A stretch of DNA of 64,000 nucleotides from Saururus chinensis (taxonomy: Eukaryota; Streptophyta; Magnoliopsida; Piperales; Saururaceae), in assembly GCA_035235625.1 (NCBI GenBank), contig CP141141.1:6252968-6316967 (forward strand), read 5' to 3'. The notes below the pieces were generated by a model. The model was not told where the DNA came from and did not search any database. It saw nothing but the letters and a program-made list of their open reading frames with translations. Every line of letters begins with the position of its first letter. Positions within the stretch are counted from its first letter, which is position 1. Of this stretch, positions 26,466-39,689 are shown in pieces. The position numbers and the translations under genes are program-made.

Positions 26466-27849
26466 GTAAGCTATGTATGTATGAAAGTATGTATATATTA
26501 TACGTATATGTAATAGACATATGTATGATGGTTATTTGCCTATGCTATGGATATGCGTATGTGTATGTGGGCACAGGCATGAGCTATGGACGATAAGAAG
26601 TGGCAAGGTGTTTGGTGAGGATTTGTATGTGTCTGTGGATGTGTAAGCATGTGACAAAAGACAATAGATGTAAGTTTGACAGGCAAGGAGTGGAGCAGAT
26701 TGGTTTGGTTCAGTTTGGAGCATACGCCAGGGGTTCAGTAAGTAAGTGGACTTAGGCTTGAAGACTTATGGAGGTTTATTAGACAGTAAGAGTGTGCATA
26801 ATTGTCCAAGCATAACGTACAGCTTATGAAGTGAAAAGTAAGCATAATAAGTGAGGTATAAGTAAGAGGGTGATAACTGGGTTTGGCTCTAAGGAGCTTA
26901 GTTTAAGGACTTCCGAGTAAGATGTTTTGGCCATAAGGTAGATGGCGGAGTATGTAAGATTGTAAGGAATTGATGTACGATGAGTTGATCATGATATGGA
27001 CGGGTTAAGTGAAGTCTACTGCCCTAACGAACTGGGGTTTCAGAACGGGCTCAACTTTGATTTGATCAGTGGAGCACGGTATGTTTGAGTGCTTGTGTGG
27101 CATAATTGTATCGCATAACTTACTTAATTCAAACTTGAATTATAAGCACAACTAATGATAGCGTTGTGAGTTTGAGACCTGAAGGTTCGACAAATTAAGT
27201 TCCATGTTTGAGTTAGCCAATAATGAGTCGGCTAAGCATTTCTCATGTCTTGCCATGGTGTTTATCCTGCGGGATGTTGTCTGTGTGCTATATAGAGCAC
27301 CAGACGTCTGATGCTCTGTTGAGAGCGACATATGTTTTCGATTTAGTCTATGTGCTGTATAAGCCCAGACGTTGATGCTCTGTTGAGAGCGACGTATGTT
27401 TCAGATTTGGTCTGTGTGTTGTTAAGCCCAGATGTTTGATGCCCTATTGAGAGCGTTGTATGATTTTTGCCCAAGAGTGGCACTGTATGGTTCTGCCCAA
27501 TAGTAGCACTGTATGTTTCTGCCCAAGTGGCATTGTATGACTTTTGCGCAAGAGTGGCACTGGTACTATAAGACCCATTATGGTGGGCAATTCTATGGCA
27601 CTATAAGACCTATTATGGTGGGCAACTGTATGACCCCTTATGTGTAGGTGTTTATATTTGCGTACTCAGGTAAGTAGTATCATGGACCTACTCTTACTTG
27701 TTTGATCCTGTGCCCCATGAGCATTGGTGTGCCTTACCTTCGGAAAAGTCCATGGCGTCTAGTCACTCCCCGGAGGTTAAGGTGATGCCCTTGTGGCATT
27801 CTTTTCCTTTTTGACGTTGGAGCTTATTAGTTATAATGAGCTTCAGTGG

Positions 27850-28210
27850 TTGATAGTATGTGTACAATTATGAGTATGACCACGACTGTAAGAGTATGAG
27901 TATGTGTACGACTATATGAGTATGAGTAAGACCATAAGAGTATGAGTACGACTGTAAGAGTATGAGTATAAGCACGACTGTAAGAGTGCGAGTATGAGCA
28001 CGACTGTATAAGTATGTGATTTTGAGTAAGCATATGATTGTACGAGTAAGGTCGTACGAGTAAGAATGTACGAGTAAGGTCGTACGAGTAAGAATACATG
28101 AGTAAGGTTGTACAAGTAAGATTATACGAGTAAGGTCGTACGAGTAAGGTTGTACAAGTATGTGTATGTTGTATGAGTAAGTGTACAACAGTACGAGTAA
28201 GTTTGTAAGA
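27850..28210 (+). repeat. Short tandem array GTACGAGTAAG-type in solo LTR
   Basis: Units of about 10-15 bp built on GTACGAGTAAG and GTATGAGTA recur through this stretch. The complement (CTTACTCGTAC) is present at about 19640-19915 in the inverted LTR. The reading frames it generates on the minus strand (Tyr/Ser/Thr/Leu repeats) are by-products of the repeat. Confidence 0.75.
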
Positions 28211-28924
28211 CCCTGAATAAAGGTGTTTGTGTAAGTTTGATTCGATGGTTTATTTGACATATTTGTATGCGTATGAGCATGATTATGATATGCCTGTTTG
28301 CTTCATGGTTGAGTTGCATGAACGCATCTATGTATGGATTTACAGAGTTCACTGTTTAGAACTTCCCTACCGGGTATTTTCCTACTAAGTATAAAAATGC
28401 TCATTACCCTACTTTTTAGCCCCGTTGTACGGGAGGTTTTTGCAGGTTTGTGTGGAGAGCTCCTGGAGATGGATGCTCATTTTCGAGGTGGATTGATTCC
28501 CTTTGACTCAGGTATATCCTTGACTCACTGCGAGTTTTCTTTGTGCCATGATTTGTTGTATTCGGTGAGATGAGAAAATAAGTGTTTATATATTCTGGAC
28601 TTTCGTTTGGATTAGACTGTGGACTGTTATGGGACTTGCACTCAAGGATGTCTGGGAGAGATTTGTATTTAAAGTCTATTATCATAGCAATTTATTCGTA
28701 CGGTTTTTTTTTAGTAGTGCCTGAGGATGTTTGGTTTAGCCGTACGATGTTTGATCGAATGAGTAAAAATTTGTATGGAAAACCAAAGTGTTATGTTTTA
28801 AATTATAAACATGTTTTCACAGGTTTCGTATTAGTCATTTTTCCCAATTTATAGTAGTTATATTGTAAAAATTTTCTGTAAATTTTGAGGAAAATGTATG
28901 AAAAATCTCGGGCCTTACAATTTA

Positions 28925-30149
28925 TTGTGAGACCCGTGATTTTCATGAAATATTTTAGCATATAATTAATTGTTAATATGCTTTTAGTTGATTTATTTTT
29001 CATGTTTAAGTCGATTAGCATCAATTTCAAAGTAACGACAAACTTATTTGGTTATGATAGTGCTACTGAGCAATAAACTCATGAAAGTAGCAACAATGAT
29101 AAATTTGAAGCAAAATATTTCAAAATTTTGAGACATGAAAGTTTATGTTAGTAAGCATCAACACTTCCATGATATGTTTGTGAATTTTTGGGCATTAACG
29201 GTAATGATTCGATGTGTCAGCAGTCACATCAATGAGGTGGCAATTCTTCTTCAGTGGACCATTGACACATTGGTGTTTTTGGGTGTATCTTTGTCACGCC
29301 CTCAATTTCACAACTTTTTTTAGCTAAAACATTTATCTCCTTCTTCGATAAAATAATTAAAAACCATGACCCCATCTCCTTCCATATGAAGAATAGAATC
29401 AAATTATTAAACAAAACTTATTAAAATAATGAATTGGGGCATGAGAATGACCACAATTCACAAACCATTATTGTGATAATTATAACTTTAATAATAATCT
29501 ACATAGTTAATAAATTAAAATATTTATAGGATCTACAAGTACATAATTGTTTGTTGATCGTATAAAACTAATGAGATTGAAATGACACACTCTCATGCCT
29601 AATCAAACCTATAAGAATAAAAGCTTCAACAAGCTCGAAGGAGAGTTAAGCTACATCTACGACCTTCTCGTTACCTCTTATCTTGTCCTAGAAACCTATA
29701 CCATTTCAATGACCCAATTTTTTAAGGGGAATTTTTTTCATATATATTTAGATTATCTTACCAGACTAACATAAAATACAACTCATAGTAAAATATTTCA
29801 ATTACATAGAATTACTCAAGAGAATCTGGTTGTTCATTCTCATGACCTTTGTTTAAGATGATTACCATGTCGACAAACTGAAGATGACTAAACACCTGCA
29901 TATTATAAGAAAAGATTAGTAACCTAATATTTGGATTAAATCAACATCATTTGATGTCAACTACCTACGTACCACTTCAAGGTAGAAAATGATTAGATCC
30001 ACACATAGTTTTATGCCTTAGCATGATACTATATGAGATGCATCACTCAATATGTTTATTTACACAATATGAATACCTTATGCAAAAGGCTAATCATACT
30101 TAACAATATAATTATCAATCAGACATGTTCTATGTCATCTCAACCATTG
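28925..30149. other. AT-rich stretch with possible LTR start motifs
   Basis: TGTGAGACCCGTGATTTTC at about 28926 and TGTCACGCCCTCAATTTC at 29293 resemble the opening bases of plant LTRs, but no matching ends or target duplications were found. No coding region is recognised apart from the Harbinger relic that follows. Confidence 0.3.
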
Positions 30150-30520
30150 TTCCTAACCATTTTTACTTGTGTTATGAAAGAATATTTGGAAATGTTGTTA
30201 AAAATCAACCATCCTTCCTTCCAAACTACAAAAGCCCTCTCTATGATGTTTCTTAGCGCAGAGTAAAGTTGGTTAAATTTTTTGATTCTTCCCATAGGCC
30301 CATATTGTCGAAATTTAGGGACATTGTACCTAATCCCTTTATATGGTCAAAGAAAACCTTCTTTATTTGGATACCTTGCATCAATAACATAATATTTGTT
30401 TAGAGGAGGTTTGGGGAATGCAAACCTATTCTTAGTTAAAGCATGTTCAAACGCTTCCGAATCATAAGTTGATCCCTCCCAACCTGCCATTACAGGAAAA
30501 AAGGCTACTAAAGCCCACTA
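30150..30520 (-). pseudogene. Second PIF/Harbinger transposase relic (DDE domain core)
   Basis: On the minus strand the fragments follow family order: FPVMAGWEGSTYDSEAFEHA, then NRFAFPKPPLNKYYVIDARY, then PNKEGFL and PYKGIRYN, then LRNIIERAFVVWKEGW followed by KYSFITQ. These correspond to the plant Harbinger pattern AGWEGSxxDxxVLxxA, GKYYLVDAGYPN, FLxPYRGxRYH and LRNVIERxFGxLKxRW. The Asp in VIDARYP stands where the second catalytic Asp is expected. A stop interrupts the segment between GFL and PYKG. The N-terminal part is not recognisable beyond 30520. It is closer to consensus than the relic at 11989-12475 and may be a different insertion of the same superfamily. Confidence 0.75.
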
Positions 30521-33506
30521 GTTTTTAGGCCTCTTGTTCATCCTACACATATAATGACATACTTTGTTAAAAACAACCAACATTTCATACACTAATTCAG
30601 AGCCCCTCTTTGGATTCAAATGAATGACATTCCTTCTTGGCAATTGAAATACACAAAAAAATCCATGAGATAATCCAGAATAACCTTGTCTTCTTAATTA
30701 GCTTCACTAAGAAGATCCATCTACTATAGTCCATGTTGAATGATCTAAAATCAAATTTGCATATATAAAGTTTTAAAAAAAAACTAAACCAAATAAGTAG
30801 ATTATCAAAAAAATATACATTAAAATTATTAGTTATCACAAACCAATCACAATAAAGAATCATACATAATAACCATCAAAGATAAATGTCACATTCCGAG
30901 ATTTTTAAACTTATTTTTTATAAGTAAAACAACATAAACAAAATTTTTCAAACTTTTTTATCAAATGCTTGACAATATGTCTCGGGGTATTAGCCATTCA
31001 TTTTCAAGTATATACATATTCAAATCTGAATACTACATTGAACAAAGTCGAATCACGCTACAAGCAGATAGGGTCTAGCCTGAGTACATGTCGCAGATAC
31101 ATAATATACAACAACGTAAGTAATTGGCACTCACATGTCTAAAGTCAAATACATACATACTAAAAGTTTAGCTAATAAGTCAGGAGTCCTACATCAATTC
31201 AATACTAACTAGTCTTCCTTTCCAATCATCAAGTTCCCAACCTATGTACTTATCCAGCAAACCTACATCAAAAGGATGCTAAGTAACTGAATATCCCTAT
31301 TAGGATGACTATACAAAAATCATAACAGAAGCAACAAATTCGCAATTTAAGAGCACAATATACCATCATCATCAAAACATATTTGCCATCATGAGATCAT
31401 ATAGATAGAGATTAATAATAGTATAAAAATACAACATTCGCATTAATACATAACCATTTCAAGTGAATCAGATCTTTTAATAATTTTATCTAAGAATAAC
31501 ATAATGGTGTCATAGATCTAGATCTTCATGACTTGCTATGCTCTAAATGGGAGGATGAGGACATGTTGGCAAATGGTAGCGAGGATATTTGAGGCAACAA
31601 TGAGGAAGATACACCTGTCCAACATGATGATGACTTGTTCATGTCTAACGTTTGTGATGTCATTCAAGATCTTATAGGTAATCATTATAGGTTGCTAGGT
31701 GTTGTGCCGTGGAGTCCTTAGATGACAATAGTGTCAAGTGGATATCTTGTCTTGGGATGTGATAGTTTTCTAATGTGGATGATACATTGCTATTTTCTAT
31801 GGACATTTTTTTATGGTAGCCCACTATATTATTCTTGTTTTTGTTTTATTTTTATTTTTATTAATTATGGATGAATAGTTTTAGACAAAAAAATATTGGT
31901 TTAATAATTTAGCCTTGTAATTTAATTGTATGGAATTTATGCTATGGTATAGTCCGTTATCATTAACTATATAAAAATGAGGATATATAAAATAAAGACA
32001 ATAAAAATAGTTATATACAAAAAAAAAATACTAGCCAAGCTGCTGCTCACTAGAGCCCAGATCGTGGTTTAATTTGATAGTAAGGAAGCTACAATATAGT
32101 GACCTGCAGCTCTAGTTAGACATACATAAATAATTGTCAGAACTTTTAGGAACAGAACATGAAGTTATTAAACTTTACTTGAAGGCATTGAGTTTACCTG
32201 GACATGGTCCTTATATCACGGTCTTTAGATGGCCCACATGTCAAGGTATGTTTACAAAAGAACAAATTAGGCATAACCTCCACTGATAAAAAACCAACTG
32301 CTGGAGAATAAAATATGTGGGGCAGCAAACCAGTGGAAGGGCGGGCTTGTAAAAAAATATTAAAATATGCTACAGTAAAAAAACCGACGGGTAAAATATG
32401 TCTTATTATGAAAAAATATGAGTATTTTAGTTTGTTTATAGCCAAAATTATTATGATTTCATAAACTCTTCAATCTACTATTTAAAAAGTAGTTGAACTT
32501 AAAATTTTAAATTCTATTACCAAAAATAATTCAACTTTTAAACCATTTTGCTCTAATTAATTCAACATAATTAACATTTCGCTTTCGTCCCTCTAGCTGT
32601 CGATAGAGTCTTTGTCCCAACACTTATCCACTAGAAAAATAATTTTTATTATTTTTTATATATAATTAAATTATATGACTAGGACACGTGGAAAGAAAAG
32701 TTTTTTAACTTCTTTAACACTGAGCCTAATATAAAGGAGAATATTTTTTACCTAGGGCGCTGAGCGTAAAAAATATTTAAAAATTATAAAATCTTAAAAT
32801 CGATAGCACACACGCTAAGCACACATTAGCGTAAATATAACTCTTAAACGTTTTAGGCTCGGCTCACACTAAAAAAGGGGCATAAAAAACACTTTCAACA
32901 TAAAAAATACATAAAAATCCTTTGTCAGTGAGACCAACTTAAATATTAGTATATATTAACATTAATATCACTAATAATAACATGTGTTTTTATATACACT
33001 CGATTTCAAATATCAACGGTTCGGTTTCTTGGGCGAAGACTCTTCTCGAACTGTTGAATCCAGTTCTCAATCCTGTTGGTCACATGGCTATGGTCATGAA
33101 AGTTGGTTAAGACAAATCCGATCCACTATCATCGTCGTCATCATGGACCGATGATTGGAGAGAATTGGTCACGAAAGTAAGAAACACATATTTGGATCAC
33201 ACGGCTTTTGTTTTTTATTCACTGACGATAACTTTCTCTTCCTATTTTTCGTTCTTACTTGTTCCGAATCTAAAGACTACGATGTTCCCCTGTAGTTGTC
33301 TGATCACGAACTGGATAGAAACTTGTTGATCTTGTGAATATTTTTGTCTTTGATTTGCGGTTGCTTTGTAGCTTAATTGCTTTAAATGATACAGAAGTGC
33401 TAGCTTATCCAAGCCCCTTTTAAACACAGTTTTGAACCAGGCAGCAGTGCATTCATTGCTGGACGGATCCTGCAAGTTTGACTCCTCGCCTTTTGATCGT
33501 TGATAC
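30521..33506. other. AT-rich intergenic region upstream of the peptidase gene
   Basis: At 30889 TGTCACATTCCGAG resembles an LTR start and its sequence runs to about 31480 without a recognisable end. From 31500 to 31780 a frame with acidic stretches is not recognisable. The last 500 bp (33000-33506) precede the start codon of the peptidase gene and should include its promoter and 5' leader. A frame at about 33000-33113 reading VSWAKTLLELLNPVLNPV is open but unrecognised. I could not place a TATA box with confidence. Confidence 0.4.
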
Positions 33507-35620
33507 ATGGGTTCGGAGGGTCTTTTCCAAGTGACTATCCATGTTACAGGATTCAAGAAATTCCATGGAGTTGTAGACAATCCAACTGAGATACTAGTCA
33601 GTAACCTGAAGGAGTTCGTGCTGAAAAAGGGGTTGCCAGAAGGTGTCGTTCTGGGAAACTGCAACGTTCTGGAAGCAGCTGGAGTAGGGGCCCTTGGACC
33701 ACTTTATCAAATTTTTGAATCGGCACTCACTCCCAAATCTTCCAGTTCAGGGCGAATTATTTTGGTAAGTTCAGTATTTGGCTCTTGGAATTGAGTTTCG
33801 GTTGCAAATTTGATATTTGCACTAGAATAGACAGTCAGGGGGTCCCCCTTCAGTTGGCTACTATTTCGTTTCTTCCTTGATTACACAGATAATAGTGCTA
33901 GAAATCCCAGTTCTAAGCTGCAGAGCCTTCAGATTCGTAAAATAGATTCATGGTTTTCAGTTAGTTTGATGATATAAATTGCATACTGCTAAAGGTTTAG
34001 TTATGATATTTTCATAGCTTCTGTAATTCATTTTCAATTCACACCTTTGTAAGGTTTAATCCCTGCAGCTTCATTTTGGAGTTAATACTGGCGCCACAAG
34101 TTTTGAGATTGAGCAACAAGCAATTAATGAAGCTACTTTCCTTTGCCCTGATGAGCTGGGATGGCAGCCTCGGGTATTAACATCATGTCACATATAATTC
34201 AGCTTTATTTCTGAAATACAATTTTTTGGGTCGATTACCTATCTTTTGCTAAAGCAACTTTTTCGAAATCGGAAAAAGAAAAACACAGAGTTATCTATAA
34301 CATATCTAGTTTTGATTGCCAAAAAAATCATCTTTAAATTACTGAACTGTTTCCTTTTGCCTGGCAGAAAATCCCCATAATCCCTTCAGATGGACCCATC
34401 TCACGCCCTCGAGTGGTAACCGCTTTCTTGATCTCTCTACTATTGTAGATTGTTTTGAGAATGACACTTCCTTGGATTCGTTTACGGTTGTGCAATAGTT
34501 TCATTAATCTTAAGTAAAAAAGGCTCCTGGTTCCTTTCACTAAAAGTGAGAGAATGCATAGCCTGACAAGGTTATGCCATCTATAACAACAGATATATCT
34601 CTGATATAATGTGATGTTGCTTCCTAGATGCTAATCAAAGAGTCCTCAAACACAGTTATTCTTTGTCACTAGATTAAAGTTTTTTTAATGCATCAGATGG
34701 CATGTTGTTAACTGTAAAAAGCACAGCATTTGTTGAGGGATGCTACAGACCCTCCTTCCTGGTTCCCTTTATCTTCCCGTCTTAGTCACTTCCATCTAGC
34801 TTTTATGTTTTCTGGGGGCTTAAAGCCTTCCATCTTAATCATAGCATTGATGTTGGCACTGGGACTCAAAACTCTTTTCCTTACCATATAAATTGATTTC
34901 TTCACATCACTTGGTCATCTTGCAACAAGCTTATCAAGGAATATACCCAGATAGGTAAAAGCAGCTAAGCAGTTTAGTTTGTCAGGAACTAAAGGTTTAT
35001 TTGTCGTAGGTTAGGATGTGAGATATGGATTTCCCAAGTTCCTTGTGGTATACCTTTACCCCATCCAAGTGCTTGAGACAGTATTTCATCTTTGAAACTG
35101 AAGATGTGCCCCACTGTACAAAGATTTATTATATTGTCAACATGTAACAATATGGATGATCTTTAAAATTGTTTTATTGTTCCGAATTTTGGTATATGGC
35201 TGCTTTTACAACCTCCAATTGTCTCTGTTTTTTTTTTCTTTTCATTTGTTACCATCCTTCAACTATTCATGCCTTTGCGTTTCATGTATTTGCACTGAGA
35301 TATTGTTATTGTCTACAATGGTTGTACGTTTTAGATGTCTTACTGATCATGATATTTTATTTGTCAAATGAATTTACCAGACTTCTCTCCCTGTCGAAGA
35401 GATTACAAAGGCCATGCTTAAGATGGGATACAACGTCATGCCTTCGGATGATGCAGATCGATTTGTATGCAATTATGTTTATTACCATTCGCTCCAATTT
35501 GCAGAGAAGAATGGAATCAAATCTCTCTTTGTACACGTTCCACTCTTCTTGACAATCGATGAGGATACTCAGATGCAATTTGCTGCTTCACTTTTAGAAG
35601 TACTTGCATCTTTTTATTAG
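33507..35620 (+). CDS. Pyroglutamyl-peptidase I-like protein (peptidase C15), four exons
   Basis: Predicted cytosolic cysteine peptidase that removes N-terminal pyroglutamate from peptides; this role is inferred from the family. Exons are 33507-33764, 34069-34173, 34368-34415 and 35381-35620, all joined in phase 0 across GTAAGT, GTATTA and GTAACC donors and CAG acceptors. They give 86+35+16+79 = 216 residues, the usual length of plant members. The protein opens MGSEGLFQVTIHVTGFKKF, the conserved N-terminus of plant C15 proteins. Catalytic residues expected for C15 are present: Glu101 in FEIEQQAIN, Cys167 in RFVCNYVYYHS and His189 in LFVHVPLF. Residue 163 is Asp (DDADRF), where most relatives I recall have Gly. 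No signal peptide or membrane span. The stop follows ASFY. It is the only intact-looking host gene here and has no neighbour suggesting co-regulation. Confidence 0.92.
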
Positions 35621-36399
35621 CAGTTCAGGAGCATCAGCAAGGTACGAAAAAATGCACTTTCAGTGGAAAAAGCTGGCATTTAATTGTCCAATGCAGTGTC
35701 AAGTGATGAGGCTCATTTGTTGCTATATCACATAAATGGAATGCAAATCGGAGGCCTCCCTATGTACATGTACTACTATGGTTTATGGATGGACGAACTT
35801 TGAGATTCGTGTATGTATTTGTGGATAGACTAAATATGAAATACTTTCTGTGGCCGAAGATAGGATGTTTAACATAGATAAGTCTGTGAGTGATAAGAGA
35901 GGTTGACGCTGTAATGTTTGTCATGCATTTTCCCCTTCTATCAGTAAGTTTGTGAAAGTGCAAGTCTTACATGTTCGTCATGAATTGTCTAGTGACTCGT
36001 CTGTTTGTAATGTCTCGTGTAAAATGTGGACACTCCAAGATGCCTTGCCCTTTACTTAAAAAGAAAGTGGCAATACCTCAAGAAGAAAATTCTCCTCTGT
36101 AAATCTTTTCAAAAAGTTTCAGTTTCTGAAAGATAAATTGGAGTCCCTTACAAAACAGGTGCTGAATTGGTATAATAGAAAAAGATTTAAAAAGTTTCAA
36201 CAATTGAACAATTATTTCTTGGCCATATTCTTGAGGATGAAAACTTAGTCCTAGTATTTTAATCTCATGAGCTGAAAATTAAGTGTGGATTAAATAGGAT
36301 GATTTGCATAGTCAATTGGCCCACAGTGAATCCTTGCCTAACTGACAGTTTGAGCACAATTTCATAGGCTAAATTTAAGAAGTGAGGGTAGGGAAGGAA
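35621..36399. other. 3' flank of the peptidase gene
   Basis: The stretch should contain the 3' untranslated region. A possible untranslated intron donor, AGCAAGGTACG, lies at about 35636. No canonical AATAAA signal stood out. No further gene is seen before the copia fossil. Confidence 0.4.
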
Positions 36400-37295
36400 G
36401 TGTGAAACAGATGGAAGAGTATCTAGACTTGGGAGATTAATCGATGAAGTTAATGAAAGTCAATTCGGAATAAATGATTGATCGCTAGGTGTGAGCAGTC
36501 GATCAATGAAGTTATTGGAAGCCAATTCGGGATAAAATAATCGATTGCTAGGTGTGGCCAATCAATCAATGAATTACTAGAAGTCAAGTATGACACAATG
36601 ATCAATTGCAATGTGCGAGCAATCGATTGATAGTTATTAGAAGTTTCATCCAAAAGAACCAATCAATCATTAGTCCAAATGATTGATTGTTCAGATTACC
36701 ATATGCAAACATAAATAATCAATCACCAGGCATGGGCAATTGATCAGTCCAAGGCCATGAATATGGTTTGCCCTGATTTGGACTTTTTTGATTGGCTACT
36801 CTAGGATTTTCTTCTCCAAATAAATATATATAAAATTGTACGTCCCTTGGGATATTTAAGTATACTTTGAACCCTAGGGGGCTTGGTTAAAGCTTATAAA
36901 AGCTTGAGCTTTTGAGAGTTGAGAGGATTTGATAACTTGAAGGTTGTAATATTCTCCTATGTACTATTCATCTGATAAATTGTAGATTTGTGTGAAGGTT
37001 GGAGGTTAGCACATTCCTAGACCACCTTAAATCTTGTGTTGTTCTCTTGTTACATTTGTTTATCATTGAAGATCCTACATTATTTTTCCCTAACAATTGG
37101 TAACTAAGGAAAGGTTCAACAATGGCAAATGAAGGAAAGTTGAAGATTGAGAAGTTTATTGCCACAAACTTCATGTTTTGGCACATGCAAATTGAAAACT
37201 ATCTCTATTAGAAGGATTTGTAGTAACCTATTGGAGGGTTGAAGATGAATGGCAAATTCGTATAGAAAGGTCTTGGAACTGTGCGCCTTGCTCTT

Positions 37296-39034
37296 TGATG
37301 TAAAATTTTACTATGTACTCGCAAGCGCACAAATTAAAAGTAGAAAAATGTCTAAATGAGGTTGATTTCACGAGGACTCATTCAATTTAACTACATCTAA
37401 AATATTACCTAACTAATTCAAACAAAGAAATAGATTTAATTGACTAAAATGAGTAAAGACGTAGTAAAAAAGAATCTAAAAGAGCACGAAGTCATCGAAT
37501 CCACCCTAAACAAATTAATTCTATCTCTAATTGAATTTATAAGTATCTAATTGATGTATCTCTCATGTTCCTCTCGGACACAATCATAAAAAATTGCACA
37601 TACTCCTCTCTCACATACGCAACTAAGATAGTTAAAACAAGTTAAAAAACTCATCTCTCTCGAGCATAGATTTCAAATAAGAAAATCAACTTCATTCAAA
37701 AAGCACCTCGGAGTGCACCCGCTCCACTCAAACACGAGTATTCCTAAGTTCGATTTCACCTATTAAACAACTTTACCCTCTCTCAAGTGCATAGAATCCA
37801 AAATAATGAAATTTACATTAAACATATGTAACAAAATCTTACATCAACTAAAAACTTTAAAAAAAAAGAAATAGAACCAAATCTGTTTAGGGTTTCATCT
37901 AAGCATTGATAAATAGTTTAGAAAGCCATGAATGTTGGAGAAGAGAACTGATTTGGAGAAGTCACTGATTGCTACAATAATTATGAATAGTGATCATGAA
38001 CAATGTCTTCTTCCTCCCCAAGCCATGCTACAACACCTACATATAGTGAATTTCCTTCTTTCCTCTGGTTTGTTCCTTCCGAATTGGACTCGACTTCTAA
38101 ACTCTCTATTTCTTTTCTCTATTTTTTGGAGGATGGAATTGAATGATTTCCTCTCTAATTCTTGATCCCTCTTCCTCCCTTGGTTTTCCTAACTTTCTGC
38201 ACCATGTTCTTATAACTTCTGGGCGACACTTTTCTTACCTCCTTTAAGCTTCAATTCCGTCCTTGATTAGGTTCTTTCTATGTACTGACTCATTCCTTTT
38301 ATTTCTTCTTTCTTGCTGCTCAAGTCTTTCCTTCTTTAATTCTTCTTTCATTTTCTTTGAATTCTGGTTCTTGTTATTCTATGTTTTTACCAATTTTGCT
38401 CTGTTATGAACTAATCTTCCATTCTGAACTTTTGCTTTAATTTTTTGTGCAAACTAGCTATTGTGATTGGTTTATTCACCATGTGAATCTGCCTTTTATT
38501 TCTTCTAGTGCGTTAGGACTTGAATTGGTAGGAAACTTCTTTTTAATTTTGCACTTTCCCTATTAAAAACTTGTTGGTCAAACTCTGTTTCTGCTTCACA
38601 TTAAGCTGCTGAAATTTATCATGGTTTGCTTGAATTGGATTTGCACTGCTGGTTTGGTCTATTTCTTGACTCTTGCTGCAAATAGTTGGATGTTGGTTGA
38701 TCATTTTTATTACATTGGCTGATCTTTTCTTTTCTTTCCTCTTATTTTTCTGATCATCCCGTTCTCTACTTACTTTGTTTAAGACTCCACCCAGTTGTCC
38801 CTTGTTTCACCAATGTCGTCTGCCAACTTCATTATACAGGGTCTTCCAAATTTAGCAACTTTGATAGAATTTGCATAAAAATTCATCTCTATCGTACCAA
38901 AATAGCTTCTTCACAAATTAAGCTCAACAAAACCCATAGAACACAATTAAACCATATTAAATTGTCACTACTATAAAATCAATCATAAAATGCATAAAAA
39001 TAGGGTATATAAATGTTATATTAAGTGCATATCA
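37296..39034. mobile_element. Probable solo LTR inserted in the copia fossil
   Basis: The insert opens TGATGTAAAATTTTACTATG and ends TTAAGTGCATATCA, the latter a common end of plant LTRs, and separates two parts of one gag-like region. Flanking pentamers CTCTT and CTGTC agree at only three positions. About 1.74 kb without recognisable coding regions. A fossil; family unknown. Confidence 0.5.
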
Positions 39035-39689
39035 CTGTCCCAATGCATGTTGCTTTGAATGTGCCGAATGTAACATCTGCCAATGCTTTGTTTGATGCTT
39101 TAAAACAACTATATGAAATGTCGGCTACCACGAATAAATTTTATTTGGTTAAAAAGTTGATTGAATTGAAGATGGGTGAGGATGAGTCTTTTCCATCTCA
39201 CCTCAACATCTTCAATAATCTCATGAAACAATTGGAGGCAGTAGATATCTCATTTTATGAAGATGTCAAGTATATTGCTCTATTTAATTCCTTACCCAAA
39301 AGTTTGGAGTCATTCGTGATTGCATACAATTGGTCATCAGGCAAGGAAAAGTTGAGTATTAATGAGATTATAGATCTAGTTTTGATGGAGGAAATTCGAA
39401 GGAAGAGCAATGAGCCTACATCATCCAGTTCAGGGCTGAGTACCGAAGATAGAGGTCGGCAAAAATAGAGTGGAACACCTAGTAATAGTCATGGTAAATG
39501 CAGACATGGGAAATTCATATCTCACATTGGAAGGAATATGGTGCATGCTGGAATTGTGGACAAATGGGGCATGTGAAGACTATGTCTTTGGGAAGCAGAA
39601 AGTATCTTTTACCAAAGTAGTCTAGGAGAGAAAATCAGAATGGCTAGTGCTAGTGCATACTGATGTATGGGGACCCTCTTAGGTATCTT

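Larger units (their letters stand above)
24097..28919 (+). mobile_element. Large solo LTR (family 1), plus orientation
   Basis: The element runs from TGTAAGGTCCC at 24097 to CGGGCCTTACA at 28919 (4,823 bp). An exact 5-bp target duplication ATTTA lies at 24092-24096 and 28920-28924. It carries two tandem repeat arrays (25925-26465 and about 27850-28210), a GC-rich block (about 24540-25740) and a 3' portion very close to the inverted copy at 18917-23481. Frames in the GC-rich block show no retroelement domains. It is a solo LTR fossil with no coding capacity. Confidence 0.85.

Noticed and set aside
27827-28260. Minus-strand Tyr/Ser/Thr/Leu-rich frames up to 130 residues
   Set aside because: Translation of the GTACGAGTAAG tandem array.
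33000-33113. Open frame VSWAKTLLELLNPVLNPV as an upstream coding exon of the peptidase gene
   Set aside because: The peptidase starts at the conserved MGSEG; this frame has no family match and ends in a stop before it.
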